Shown: in pieces, positions 24,666-33,203 of the stretch | Position numbering within the stretch: the first letter of the stretch is position 1 | Layout: each line of letters opens with the position of its first letter | Assembly: GCF_046533115.1 (NCBI RefSeq) | Contig: NZ_JAJQRC010000003.1 | Span: 1-64,000 of the forward strand | Reading direction: 5' to 3' | DNA: 64,000 nucleotides | Source of the DNA: JAIRMO01 sp046533115 | GTDB lineage: Bacteria; Spirochaetota; Spirochaetia; Treponematales; Breznakiellaceae | Translations under genes and position numbers: made by a program | The notes under the pieces: model-generated | Told to the model about the DNA's origin: nothing | Databases searched by the model: none | The model's input: only the letters and a program-made list of their open reading frames with translations

Positions 24666-25993
24666 CCTATTTTTTTGAGACCTATGGATGCCAGATGAAC
24701 ACCGCGGAATCGGCGGCGCTGCGTCTGGTGCTGCGGGAACGGGGCTGGACCGCGGCGGAGTCGGGGGAAACGGCGGACCTGGTGATCCTCAACACCTGTT
24801 CGGTCCGGGCAACCGCGGAAAAACGGGTCCTGGGCCGGCTCGCGTTGTACGGGGCCCTGAAAAAAAAGCGGTCCTTCACCCTCCTGGTGGCGGGCTGTAT
24901 GGCCCAGCGTATGGGGGAAGCCCTGAAGGAAAAGAACCGGGCCGTGGATTACGTGATGGGGACCGCCGCCCGTCCGGTTTTCCCCCTCATCCTGGAAGGG
25001 TTGGAACAGGGCCTTTCGGCCCAGGAAGGGCTGGCCCGGATAAAAATCGAGGAAGAGCCGGTTTTTTCTTTTTCTCCCTTTCATCTGGAAGAAGGGCAGT
25101 TCCGTGCCTTTATCCCCATTATGCACGGGTGTAATAATTTTTGCTCCTACTGCATCGTTCCCCAGGTGCGGGGCCGGGAAGTGTCCCGGGACCCCGCCTC
25201 GATCCTCGCGGAAATTGACCTCTTGGCGAAGCGGGGCGTCCGGGAGATTACCTTTCTGGGCCAGAACGTCAACTCCTATTTTTGGGAAGGGAAAGTCGGC
25301 TTCCCCGAACTGCTGGAATTAGCCGCCCGGAGGGTGGAAAATACCCCCATCCGCTGGATCCGCTTTCTCTCAAGCCACCCCAAGGATCTGTCCTCCCGTC
25401 TTATCCGGGTCATGGCGGAACACGGGGCGTTCTGCCGTCATCTCCACCTTTGTGTCCAGCATGGTTCCAATGCCGTCCTCGCCGCCATGAACCGCCGGTA
25501 TACCCGGGAGCAATATCTGGATCTGGTGGCGGAGATTCGGGAGGCCCTGCCCGGGATAAGCCTTTCAACGGATATTCTTATCGGTTTTCCCGGTGAAACC
25601 GATGAGGATCTGGGGCAAACCCTGGAACTGATGGAGCGGGTAAAATTCCTTTATGCCTATATGTACCATTATAATCCCCGGGAAGGGACCGCCGCCTTTG
25701 ATCTTCCCGGCAGGATAGATGAGGGGGTGAAACGGGATCGTTTGTCCCGGGTAATTGCCCTGCAGAAACGGCATACCGCAGCCTTGTTAAAGGAACGTCT
25801 GGGGCGCCGGGAAAAGGTTTTAATTGAAGGAATTTCCCGAAAAAATGCCGATGAATTAATAACCCGTACTGAAAAAGATGAAATGGTGGTGGTCCCCGGG
25901 ACTCCCTCCATGATTGGGCGTTTTGCCGAAGTGACCCTCTGCTCCCTGCGGGGAAATACCTTCCGCGGAGCGGCGGTCAATCCGGCGGGTTAA
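24662..25993 (+). CDS. miaB: tRNA-2-methylthio-N6-dimethylallyladenosine synthase MiaB
   Basis: MiaB adds a methylthio group to i6A37 of tRNAs using two iron-sulfur clusters and SAM. The 443-residue protein has the N-terminal cluster cysteines C10, C46 and C79 (TYGCQMNTAES, NTCSVRATAEK, VAGCMAQR). It has the radical-SAM cysteines C157, C161 and C164 (MHGCNNFCSYCIVP), and a C-terminal TRAM-like RNA-binding part. The QMNTAES motif separates MiaB from MtaB, which is also in the window. The start is GTG, overlapping the preceding stop. Confidence 0.95.
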   Translation: MTYFFETYGCQMNTAESAALRLVLRERGWTAAESGETADLVILNTCSVRATAEKRVLGRLALYGALKKKRSFTLLVAGCMAQRMGEALKEKNRAVDYVMGTAARPVFPLILEGLEQGLSAQEGLARIKIEEEPVFSFSPFHLEEGQFRAFIPIMHGCNNFCSYCIVPQVRGREVSRDPASILAEIDLLAKRGVREITFLGQNVNSYFWEGKVGFPELLELAARRVENTPIRWIRFLSSHPKDLSSRLIRVMAEHGAFCRHLHLCVQHGSNAVLAAMNRRYTREQYLDLVAEIREALPGISLSTDILIGFPGETDEDLGQTLELMERVKFLYAYMYHYNPREGTAAFDLPGRIDEGVKRDRLSRVIALQKRHTAALLKERLGRREKVLIEGISRKNADELITRTEKDEMVVVPGTPSMIGRFAEVTLCSLRGNTFRGAAVNPAG

Positions 25994-26021
25994 AGCGTAA
26001 AAACGGTTTTTTAAACCGGGC

Positions 26022-26091
26022 GGCTGTTTCAAAACTTCAGGTTGCGGAACGGCTCCCTTAGATTGAGCGGGAGACCGGATTTTTTACCGGT
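26022..26091 (-). repeat. Three-hairpin repeat element, copy 2 (inverted orientation, partial)
   Basis: Read on the minus strand, a small hairpin (ACCGG with CCGGT, 26074-26091) is followed by the linker AATCTAAGGG (26055-26064). After that comes the third-module arm, ending AAGTTTTGAAACAGCC (26022-26037). The opposite arm is decayed (AGCCGTTCCGCAACC), but it still aligns base for base with copy 1. It lies between miaB and the LapA-like gene. Confidence 0.65.
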
Positions 26092-26153
26092 TTTCAGGAG
26101 CTTTTATCCAAAAATAACCGGATTTTGGAAGAAGCTCAAAGGAGTGTTGTATT

Positions 26154-26501
26154 ATGCCGTGGAAATTAATCGGATTTGTGGTGTTTTTTGGGATCTTGCT
26201 GGTTTTTATCGGCCTCAATTTGAATAACAGCTGTGATATTTCCTTTGGATTTACCACGATCGAGCAGGTGCCTATTTACCTCACCGTTTTTTCAGCCTTT
26301 GTGTTGGGACTTTTGTGTACGATCCCCCTGATGGTTTCCCTTAGGTTCAGAAAATCAAAATCCCCGGATGCGGCCATTGACGCCGGGGGAAGGAAAAACC
26401 GTAAATTCGGGAAAAAAGGGAGCAATAAAAGGGGGGGGGCAGGCCCGGCGGAGGATATTCCCCCGGGTTCTGACAACGGCGATTCCTATGGGATCAATTA
26501 A
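26154..26501 (+). CDS. LapA-like (DUF1049-type) membrane protein
   Basis: The 115-residue protein has two membrane segments, about 4-22 (KLIGFVVFFGILLVFIGLNL) and about 43-65 (VFSAFVLGLLCTIPLMVSLR). They are separated by the beta-like stretch NNSCDISFGFTTIEQVPIYL. This is the LapA/YciS layout, in which the cytoplasmic tail often helps assemble envelope structures. The tail here is basic and low in complexity. The last 14 bases overlap the start of the SPOR gene. Confidence 0.7.
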   Translation: MPWKLIGFVVFFGILLVFIGLNLNNSCDISFGFTTIEQVPIYLTVFSAFVLGLLCTIPLMVSLRFRKSKSPDAAIDAGGRKNRKFGKKGSNKRGGAGPAEDIPPGSDNGDSYGIN

Positions 26502-27438
26502 AAACCTCCTTTTGTTGGTTTTTGTTTTTTCGATCCTTTCCGGGCCGGGGGGCGGAGGTCTCTATGGACAGTCCGATGCTTCCGGAACCCACCCGGTGGC
26601 GGCGGAGGTTCAAAACCTTGAGAAAAAACTGAGCGACCGGGGAATCCCGGCGGCGGAACGGCAGGGGATCATGATCCGGCTGGCCGGACTTTTCCGCCTC
26701 TTGGGGGACCTGGAATCCGCCGCCCGGATCTGGACGGAAGCCGCCGTGGCGGATCCGGGCCGCCGGGACGACGGGGCCCTCCTGGAAGGGGCCCGGTGTT
26801 TTGCCGCCCTGGGGGAACTGGATAAGGCGGACGTCCAGGTACAAAAGGTGCTGCTTACCGCTCAGGATGCCGGAATCCTCCGGAACGCCCGGTGTTTGGG
26901 GGCCCAAATCAGGAGCTTCCGCTCCGGGGACGTTTCCATCCTGACGGCCTTGACCGATGACCCCGAGTATCGCGACTACAAAGCCGCCCTGTATTACACC
27001 CAGTGGAAGGTTTCCGGGGACGACCGGTACAAGGCCCGGCTCCTTGCCGAATGTCCCGGGAGTCCCGAAGCCCGGATCCTGGGGAACGATGGCGGCGTGG
27101 TCAGGGCCGCCCCCATGGTCTGGTGGTTCCTTTTTCCCGGACGGGATGCGGTAACCCTGGCGGCTCCCGTTGTCCCGGCGGCGCCCAAGGCGCTTGACCC
27201 GGCGCCAGAAGACGCCGGAACAGCGGTGGTGCTGCAGACCGGCCTTTTCAGCCGGGAGGAAAATGCCCGGGCCCTGGTGGAACGGCTTCGGCGCGCGGGA
27301 TTTCAGGCGGGTATTACCCGGCGCGGGGTCAAGGGTGTCGAGTATTGGGCGGTAACCGTACCCGCGGGAAATGATATGGGCAGGACCATCATACACTTAA
27401 AGGACGCCGGATTTGAGTCCTTCCCGGTATTTCAGTGA
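26488..27438 (+). CDS. Exported SPOR-domain protein
   Basis: I placed the start at ATG 26488, inside the end of the LapA-like gene, because it yields a signal peptide (MGSIKNLLLLVFVFSILSGP). The 316-residue protein has a helical repeat-like middle (about 35-190, resembling TPR) and a C-terminal SPOR domain (about 245-316; AVVLQTGLFSREENARALVE, then VKGVEYWAVTVPAGND). SPOR domains bind denuded peptidoglycan at division sites. Its end overlaps the end of the convergent minus-strand gene by 7 bases. Confidence 0.8.
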   Translation: MGSIKNLLLLVFVFSILSGPGGGGLYGQSDASGTHPVAAEVQNLEKKLSDRGIPAAERQGIMIRLAGLFRLLGDLESAARIWTEAAVADPGRRDDGALLEGARCFAALGELDKADVQVQKVLLTAQDAGILRNARCLGAQIRSFRSGDVSILTALTDDPEYRDYKAALYYTQWKVSGDDRYKARLLAECPGSPEARILGNDGGVVRAAPMVWWFLFPGRDAVTLAAPVVPAAPKALDPAPEDAGTAVVLQTGLFSREENARALVERLRRAGFQAGITRRGVKGVEYWAVTVPAGNDMGRTIIHLKDAGFESFPVFQ

Positions 27439-28997
27439 GGGAGGGCGCTTATGGGAAGATCCGTGGAGCGGGTTTTTTCCATATCCAGGGTCAGGAAAAT
27501 CGCCGGTTCATGCAGGGACTGAATGCCCCGGGTACTCAAACGAATCCGGGTCAGGGTAAAGGCGGATAACCATTCGCTTTCGCTGGATTCCGTTTCCGGA
27601 TAGTGAACCTGGTAAATATCCCGTTCTATACCGGCATCCTGGGGCCGTAATTCCAACAACGTCTCCCCCTCAATAATAAAAAAGGCGTATGTTCCCTGCT
27701 TATAAGAATCCCCCTGGTATAATTCATAGGTTCCATCTTTTTGCAAGCTGAGTCTCCCTATGGAACCGACATATACCGCTTCGATGTGGGGGGGTATCGA
27801 ATAAACCGCTTCCGGCTTCTTTTCAAGGGACCCCGCCCGCCGGTACACCCCGTCCCAGGTGGCGTTGATCCCGATCTTAAGTTGTACATCCTCGGTAACC
27901 CGGATCCGTAAGTTATCCAGGGATTCCAGTTCGACCACGATAAACCGTTTCAGGGTGGTAACGGAACGGTTTTGGGTAACCAGGTACAATCCGTACCGGG
28001 TGGGTATGGAATTCTGCCAGATAAAAATTTGCTCGATCTCGTCTCCGAAAAAAATAATTTCTTTCCTGGCATAATCAAAATAGATGTATTGTTCCTGTTC
28101 CGGCAGACCCTGGGCATTGACAAAATACCAGAGCCCCTCGATATAATCCGCGAATTTTCCGGAATTACCGCTTAACAGTTCCTGGATCCGGCGCTGCTCT
28201 ATCTGGGCGCCCGGTATCCTGGTAAGCCGGCTCTGTTCGTACCGTCCGGTTACCGGATTATAGGTATGGATAAGTTCCACCCGATCCAGGGCATTGGAAG
28301 ATTCAAAATCCCGGCCATAGGCCGCAATGGCACAGGGCTGCCCCGGGGAACGCTCCGCCTCCAACACGGAAATAGCGCCGTCGATCCGCAGTTCCGCGAT
28401 CTTGCCGAAGGGCGTAACCGGCTCAAGCCGGTCCGCCTCCCCGGTAGCCGCGGCGGAGGGGGGATCCGGTTTTCTTAAAACGGTCAGGGTCTCTTCCCCG
28501 GCGCCGTTCATCCCCTTAAGGAGTATGCAGAGCCCCCCGTCTCCCAGGATGTCCAGGACAAACAAGGAGATCCCCCCGGGCCGGCTTGCCGCCGTGGGGA
28601 CACTCCAACGCCGTTGATACCCCCCGGACAGGGGCTCCGTATCCATATAAATAATATAAATAAGGCCTTCGGTTTCCGAAAGATTACGGCAGGCAACAAT
28701 ATGTTCATCGGGGGGGTCGTCGTCGAAATTTTGGGTTAATACCGCCACCGGGGTTTCGCCCGGTTCCAGGGGAAGGTTTGGGAACAGGGTGTCTTCGTAT
28801 GCCGCCGGTTCCGCGCTTCCCCATGCCTGGTCCCAGGTTTTGGCGTTCATTTGGGGAATAACGAGCCGGGGTTGACCGGAAGGGTTGCGGTTTTGCGTAT
28901 GAAAGATATCGTCGGGCAATATAATCAACACCCCGATGCCCAGGGCGGTGAAAATAAAAACCAGGGCAGTCATAATTTTTAAGGCTTTACCGGCCAT
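27432..28997 (-). CDS. Pallilysin-related adhesin-like protein without the HEXXH site
   Basis: I chose ATG 28997, which has GGGGGA six bases before it, rather than the TTG two codons earlier. The 522-residue protein has one N-terminal membrane segment (ALKIMTALVFIFTALGIGVL) and a large extracytoplasmic part. The block EDVQLKIGINATWDGVYRR resembles, from memory, the end of T. pallidum Tp0751 (pallilysin, EDVARLKIG..WDGQY). Where Tp0751 has its HEXXH protease motif, this protein has LDNLR (360-364). The C-terminal 150 residues are beta-rich and look lipocalin-like. The neighbouring vWFA gene matches the Tp0750-Tp0751 pairing. Confidence 0.65.
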   Translation of the reverse strand: MAGKALKIMTALVFIFTALGIGVLIILPDDIFHTQNRNPSGQPRLVIPQMNAKTWDQAWGSAEPAAYEDTLFPNLPLEPGETPVAVLTQNFDDDPPDEHIVACRNLSETEGLIYIIYMDTEPLSGGYQRRWSVPTAASRPGGISLFVLDILGDGGLCILLKGMNGAGEETLTVLRKPDPPSAAATGEADRLEPVTPFGKIAELRIDGAISVLEAERSPGQPCAIAAYGRDFESSNALDRVELIHTYNPVTGRYEQSRLTRIPGAQIEQRRIQELLSGNSGKFADYIEGLWYFVNAQGLPEQEQYIYFDYARKEIIFFGDEIEQIFIWQNSIPTRYGLYLVTQNRSVTTLKRFIVVELESLDNLRIRVTEDVQLKIGINATWDGVYRRAGSLEKKPEAVYSIPPHIEAVYVGSIGRLSLQKDGTYELYQGDSYKQGTYAFFIIEGETLLELRPQDAGIERDIYQVHYPETESSESEWLSAFTLTRIRLSTRGIQSLHEPAIFLTLDMEKTRSTDLPISALPH

Positions 28998-29037
28998 GAT
29001 CAATCCCCCGCATAAAAATTACCCCGGCAAGCGGCGG

Positions 29038-29622
29038 CTAATCCCCGGACATATAATCGGAGACGGCCTTTTGTACCCGCGGACCCAGATCCAAACCCAC
29101 CACCTGGAGCCGCCACCCGGAAAAGTCCTGCACCTTGGCGTAACGCAGGAACTCCCCCGCGGTATTTCCCCGGAAGGCGCCCCCGGAGGTTCCGGTTACG
29201 AGCAGGGTGTAGGAAATTCCCCCCCGGGCGTTACTTTTTTCCCGGGCAAGGGCCTCCCGGAGGGCGCCGGCATAATCCGCGGCAGGACCCTCGGGGGTAA
29301 CGGAACGGAGCAGTTCCTTGAGGGTTTCCTTTTGGGCGGCCCCGCTTAAGGATTCGGAAAAAACCACCTTGGGCTTTTCCGCGGCAATCCACAGGGTAAG
29401 GTTATCCCCTTCCTGTAGGATTTTATCAATTATATGTTCGTTAAGCCAGGCCACCGCGCTGTCTTTCCCGTTTTTTATACCCTCGGAACCGTCGAAAATC
29501 AAATATACGGTAATCGGCGTGGTCCGCCGGTCCTCGGCGGCCATAAAACCGGGAAAAAGCAACAGTAAAAAAACCATAATCCGGATCGTCTTTTTCATAG
29601 TAAGAACCCCATCATAAGCCAT
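29038..29622 (-). CDS. Exported vWFA-domain protein (Tp0750-like)
   Basis: The 194-residue protein has a signal peptide (KKTIRIMVFLLLLFPGFMAA) and a von Willebrand A-type fold (about 35-190). The metal site DxSxS appears as FDGSEG, with the last serine replaced by glycine, and TLLVTGTSGG is the later metal loop. The ATG at 29622 has a strong GGGAGG, while ATG 29598 would give a tidier signal peptide. The first is annotated. It is 40 bases upstream of the pallilysin-like gene on the same strand, matching the treponemal pair tp0750-tp0751. Confidence 0.78.
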   Translation of the reverse strand: MAYDGVLTMKKTIRIMVFLLLLFPGFMAAEDRRTTPITVYLIFDGSEGIKNGKDSAVAWLNEHIIDKILQEGDNLTLWIAAEKPKVVFSESLSGAAQKETLKELLRSVTPEGPAADYAGALREALAREKSNARGGISYTLLVTGTSGGAFRGNTAGEFLRYAKVQDFSGWRLQVVGLDLGPRVQKAVSDYMSGD

Positions 29623-29671
29623 TTTTCCTCCCGGGTAAAGATGAAGATATCCTTACTTTATATTATAGAAG

Positions 29672-29750
29672 ACAACCGGGGACAATTCCAAAAATCGACG
29701 GCCCGGGTAGACCATGCCCGGGTAATTTCCCCAAAAATCGAAGCCCGGGA
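29672..29750. repeat. Two short direct repeats with CCCGGG palindromes
   Basis: TTCCAAAAATCGACGGCCCGGG near 29680 and TTCCCCAAAAATCGAAGCCCGGG near 29727 are imperfect direct copies. A third CCCGGG lies between them. The first is preceded by GGGGACAATTCC, related to GGGACATTCCCC seen near 33139 and 13045. They lie between the divergent vWFA and cfpA genes, and I see no gene here. Confidence 0.5.
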
Positions 29751-29791
29751 GTTTTTTTTAACATATTTTTCCATAAAAATGTAAAAAAGGC

Positions 29792-29819
29792 TTTACTTTT
29801 TTATAGAAAGATTGATAAT
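29792..29819 (+). promoter_or_regulatory. Promoter of cfpA
   Basis: TTTACT (29792-29797), 16 bases and GATAAT (29814-29819) form a good promoter in an A+T-rich stretch that stands out from the G+C-rich surroundings. This suits an abundant structural protein. A second -10-like TTATAAG lies 20 bases further on. Confidence 0.6.
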
Positions 29820-29878
29820 ATGAATATACTATTATAAGATAAGAGTTGAATTTGAAATATATTTGAAGGAGCCAAATT

Positions 29879-31942
29879 ATGGGTGCTATAGACCTGCCTA
29901 AAAGTCCTAATGTATTCCACCCTGAGAAACCGAGTGCCGTGGGTTCACGGAATTCTTTAGCCCAGGAGTACCGGGATCAGCAGAATGAGGTTAATCAACT
30001 TCTGGAAGAAGAAACCAATAAGGTTGTTCATCATTTAACCGCTAAATTGCCCAAGGATGTGTTGGAACGTCTGGATGTAATGGGCGGGTTAAAAGAGAAG
30101 TTGTATAATTATTTTAACCAAAATTACCAGAACATGTTCAACCGTTATATGGTAACGACGGAAGATGAGATGGTAAAGAAAATCCGCAACTATATTGATA
30201 AAGAGGAAACCAAGGTTCTTTCCCGGTATACCCCCAAGGAAGTGGCGGATCTTTTGGACCAGGTCGGCGGCGCGGATAAGTTTAATACCGGTGAAATCGA
30301 AAAATCCATGGTCAATATGTACGGTCACCTGCAGGGCCATATCCAGCGGGGGGTCAATGACCTGGAAAACCTGACCAACAGCCTGTTGCGGCAAAAAACC
30401 GATACCGGCGCGTTTATCCGGGGTGAAAACGCCTATTCTATCGTCAAATGCGCCTTTAAAGATAATGTGCTCAAGCCCAAGACCGTTACCGATGTCAAAT
30501 TGTCGGTTAATATTCTGGATTCCGAGCTTATCAGCCCTATTTTCCACTACCAGGTGACGGTGGAATACCTCATCAAGGACCTGATCTCCAAGCATCTGAT
30601 TGATAATATCGATAAGGAAATTGAGAAACTCAAGGATGAACGGATAGATCAGGGGCTTGAGGAATTTTCGGACAGCGAAATTATCTTTAATAAGATCGGC
30701 AAGGTCGAGAATTACACCGACGACAAGGGGGATGATCCCAAGTCAAAACGGTATGCCATCATCGCTAAGGCCCTGTTTGAGCGGATCACGGACCTTCGGG
30801 CGGAAATAGATCCCGAGAATTTCGATCAGCAGAATGTACGGGAAAACATCAAAAAGATCGTGGATATTGAAAATATCCGGAACCGGGGCTTTAATACGGC
30901 GATCAATTCCATAACTTCCATCCTGGACACCTCCAAGATGGGGTATCAGTACATTGAAAACCTCAAAAACGCCCGGGAATTGATGATCCGGGAGTATGAG
31001 GATACCGATGCCGCCCATCTGCCCGATGAACGGTACCAGGTGAGGATGCGGTATTATGACAATGCCCAGCTCATCGAGGAACGCAAGGCCTATGATGTAC
31101 AGGTAAAGAGTTTTGAGACCGAGGTATTGCATGCCTGGGAGCTGCTGGAAGTGATCTATCAGGGGGCAAAACCCCTTTTCAAAGTTGCGGACTTTGATGA
31201 TCTGGCAAAGAAAAATAAAAACCAGATCCGCAAGACCATAAAGGATAAAAGCGGCGAGCCGTTATACGAGGACATTGCCAAAATTTGGGATGAAATTTCC
31301 TTTGTACGCCCCGCGGAAACCGAAGTGGAACGGATGAATCGTACCTATATCTATGAAAAAGACCGGATTCGGCAGCGGATTATTTTGATGCGCCAGCGGC
31401 TGAAGAAAATGTACGATTATCAATACCCCATTGAACGGCGGGTGATAGAAGATCGGCTTGATTTCCTGGAGCGGGAATATTACCGGTTTGAATATATGAT
31501 CAATCCCTATCATATCCAGCCCGGCTTGCTTTTGGATGTGGATATAACCTCCATTAAGCGGAAAAAGGCGACCCTGGATGCCATGGCGAACGTACTGAAC
31601 GAATTCCTCCATGGGGTTTCCAAGGGATTCCAGGACGCCGCTTTTGCGTCCTTCAGCCGCCGCCGTTCCACGGTCCGGGAGGATATCAATCAGTCCTTCT
31701 CAGACACGGTTCCCGGCGAAAGTGCTGTTTCTTCCACCGGGGGGATCGCGCCCGGTCAGGCCTATTTGGATATGTTGAATGCCGACAGTCCGGAAAGCAT
31801 CTCCTCAAGCCGGCCGCCGGCCCTGGAAGCGCCCCCCAAACGGGGCAGGAAGCCGGGGGTGGTGGACGCGAAACCCGCCAAACGGGGCGCCGAAAAAAAG
31901 ACCCCCGGCCGCCGGGGGGGCAGGGCGCTGAGGCAGCTCTAA
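29879..31942 (+). CDS. cfpA: Cytoplasmic filament protein A
   Basis: CfpA builds the ribbon-like cytoplasmic filaments that run under the periplasmic flagella in treponemes and take part in chromosome segregation and cell division. The 687-residue protein is soluble, strongly helical and charged (about 20-600), with long coiled-coil-like stretches. It ends in a basic, Pro/Arg/Lys/Gly-rich tail (about 640-687). The length is close to that of T. pallidum CfpA (678). I recognised it from overall sequence character and from the tp0746-tp0751 gene order around it. It has its own promoter, a GAAGGAG site and a strong terminator. Confidence 0.88.
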   Translation: MGAIDLPKSPNVFHPEKPSAVGSRNSLAQEYRDQQNEVNQLLEEETNKVVHHLTAKLPKDVLERLDVMGGLKEKLYNYFNQNYQNMFNRYMVTTEDEMVKKIRNYIDKEETKVLSRYTPKEVADLLDQVGGADKFNTGEIEKSMVNMYGHLQGHIQRGVNDLENLTNSLLRQKTDTGAFIRGENAYSIVKCAFKDNVLKPKTVTDVKLSVNILDSELISPIFHYQVTVEYLIKDLISKHLIDNIDKEIEKLKDERIDQGLEEFSDSEIIFNKIGKVENYTDDKGDDPKSKRYAIIAKALFERITDLRAEIDPENFDQQNVRENIKKIVDIENIRNRGFNTAINSITSILDTSKMGYQYIENLKNARELMIREYEDTDAAHLPDERYQVRMRYYDNAQLIEERKAYDVQVKSFETEVLHAWELLEVIYQGAKPLFKVADFDDLAKKNKNQIRKTIKDKSGEPLYEDIAKIWDEISFVRPAETEVERMNRTYIYEKDRIRQRIILMRQRLKKMYDYQYPIERRVIEDRLDFLEREYYRFEYMINPYHIQPGLLLDVDITSIKRKKATLDAMANVLNEFLHGVSKGFQDAAFASFSRRRSTVREDINQSFSDTVPGESAVSSTGGIAPGQAYLDMLNADSPESISSSRPPALEAPPKRGRKPGVVDAKPAKRGAEKKTPGRRGGRALRQL

Positions 31943-31972
31943 TCAGGTAATTATTGGTATTGATGGTGAATC

Positions 31973-32002
31973 AAAACGCCCCCTTTGACGGGGGCGTTTT
32001 TT
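31973..32002 (+). terminator. Intrinsic terminator of cfpA
   Basis: AAAACGCCCCC (31973-31983) and GGGGGCGTTTTTT (31990-32002) form an 11-base stem with a 6-base loop and a run of T. It lies 30 bases after the cfpA stop and just 15 bases before the next start codon. Some read-through or a promoter within the end of cfpA must feed the next gene. Confidence 0.9.
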
Positions 32003-32016
32003 CTGGAGGTGTGAAA

Positions 32017-33033
32017 ATGGTTCAGACTTTGCCCAACTTAGAGGTTCTTTCCACCCGGGCGGGATTTAATGCCGCGGTACGGCATATCAATACGACCATC
32101 CATATCGCCGATATCATAAAAAACCATAATGTGGGCGACCTTTTGTTTGACGGGGAAAGCGAGGGATTGAGCGGGGAGGAAATTGCCCTGCTCTTACGGA
32201 TGCTCCTGGTAGACAAATTGGGGTATCAAGCCCGGTCTTCCAACCTGGCCACGGTAGCCGTTGATCCGGCCGCGCTGGCGGAAGAATTTGCCCGGTGGTC
32301 GGCGGTGGACCTTTTGGCCGTCTACCACCATCCTGAGTTGGGCTTACTGGCCGCCAATCCCAAGGATCCGGCCCAGTTGACCGCCTGGGGGGGCCTGAAA
32401 AAATGGGAGCTTTTGGTCATTTATGCGGGAGACGCCGGAAAAGGGGCGGAGGGTCTGTGCCGGAAGGCGGCGGAGACCGCGTTGGACCTTTTTGCGGGAA
32501 TTAAAACAAAAATCCTTGCGGAACTGTACCGGGGGAATTTTCAGGTGAAAAAGCCGAAGAAGGCCGCCCCCGCACATTCCGGCACAGGGGAGCGTAAACG
32601 GGGCAAGCTGCCCCCGGAGCGGGCCCGGAAAAAAGCCCCCCCGGTCCTCCCGACTCAGGCCGAGCCGCCGGTCTTTACTGCGGCCCCGGCGGTTACGGGG
32701 CCGCTCCGCATGACTCCCCGGTATTCGGTGATAGTCCGGAATGAGCTTTTTCACAACGGAAACGTGGAAGCATGGAAACGGATCATCGACAGTTACAATA
32801 CCAAATATCCCGAACTCCAGGTATATATCTATTATGACGGGGAACGGATTCTGGATATTAACGCCCTCTTTAAATGGGGAAAGGTTAAGCACGGCAGTTC
32901 CATTCAATTTTCCGTGGCGGGGAACGACATCAAGGATGTGGCCAAATTGCAGCGTTATTTAATTCAGGGGGCCAGTCCCCAGTTCGAAGCGTTTCTTCGC
33001 GGATCCGTGAGTACGGTTTTAAGATTGTTTTAA
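32017..33033 (+). CDS. Unknown protein between cfpA and ppdK
   Basis: I chose the ATG at 32017 because GGAGG lies seven bases upstream and because earlier in-frame codons would translate the cfpA terminator. The 338-residue protein has two folded parts. Residues 1-185 are helical with an LRMLLVDKLGYQA segment. Residues about 235-338 are a mixed alpha/beta domain (VIVRNELFHNGNVEAWKRII, then ELQVYIYYDGERILDINALF). A basic, Pro-rich linker joins them. I do not recognise either domain. T. pallidum appears to have a gene in the same position. Confidence 0.75.
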   Translation: MVQTLPNLEVLSTRAGFNAAVRHINTTIHIADIIKNHNVGDLLFDGESEGLSGEEIALLLRMLLVDKLGYQARSSNLATVAVDPAALAEEFARWSAVDLLAVYHHPELGLLAANPKDPAQLTAWGGLKKWELLVIYAGDAGKGAEGLCRKAAETALDLFAGIKTKILAELYRGNFQVKKPKKAAPAHSGTGERKRGKLPPERARKKAPPVLPTQAEPPVFTAAPAVTGPLRMTPRYSVIVRNELFHNGNVEAWKRIIDSYNTKYPELQVYIYYDGERILDINALFKWGKVKHGSSIQFSVAGNDIKDVAKLQRYLIQGASPQFEAFLRGSVSTVLRLF

Positions 33034-33037
33034 TGAC

Positions 33038-33073
33038 GGGGCTGGTTTAGAGCTTCAGTTTTGAAACAGCCCC
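33038..33073. repeat. Three-hairpin repeat element, copy 3 (third module only)
   Basis: GGGGCTGGTTT (33038-33048) pairs with AAACAGCCCC (33064-33073). Between them is AGAGCTTCAGTTTTG, aligned with the third hairpin of copy 1. It starts 4 bases after the stop of the preceding gene, so it may also work as a transcription terminator, though no T tract follows. Confidence 0.6.
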
Positions 33074-33203
33074 GGGGTCAGTGATTTTCTCCAGGGAAAT
33101 TCCGGAAATCCAGCCGGAGTTTCGGGAGCTTCTCTCAATGCAAGGGACATTCCCCAAAACCGAAATTGTGGGAATCTTCCTTGGAAAAAAAAGGAAAGCC
33201 ATC

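Noticed and set aside
24158..25126. 322-codon minus-strand frame opposite miaB and the small membrane protein
   Set aside because: Both plus-strand genes have clear motifs or a strong ribosome site. The minus frame has none.
31954..32016. Upstream extension of the gene after cfpA
   Set aside because: It would translate the cfpA terminator hairpin. The ATG at 32017 has the Shine-Dalgarno.
33081..33203. N-terminal extension of ppdK from a GTG
   Set aside because: The extra 41 residues do not fit the family, and the ATG at 33204 gives the standard length with a ribosome site.
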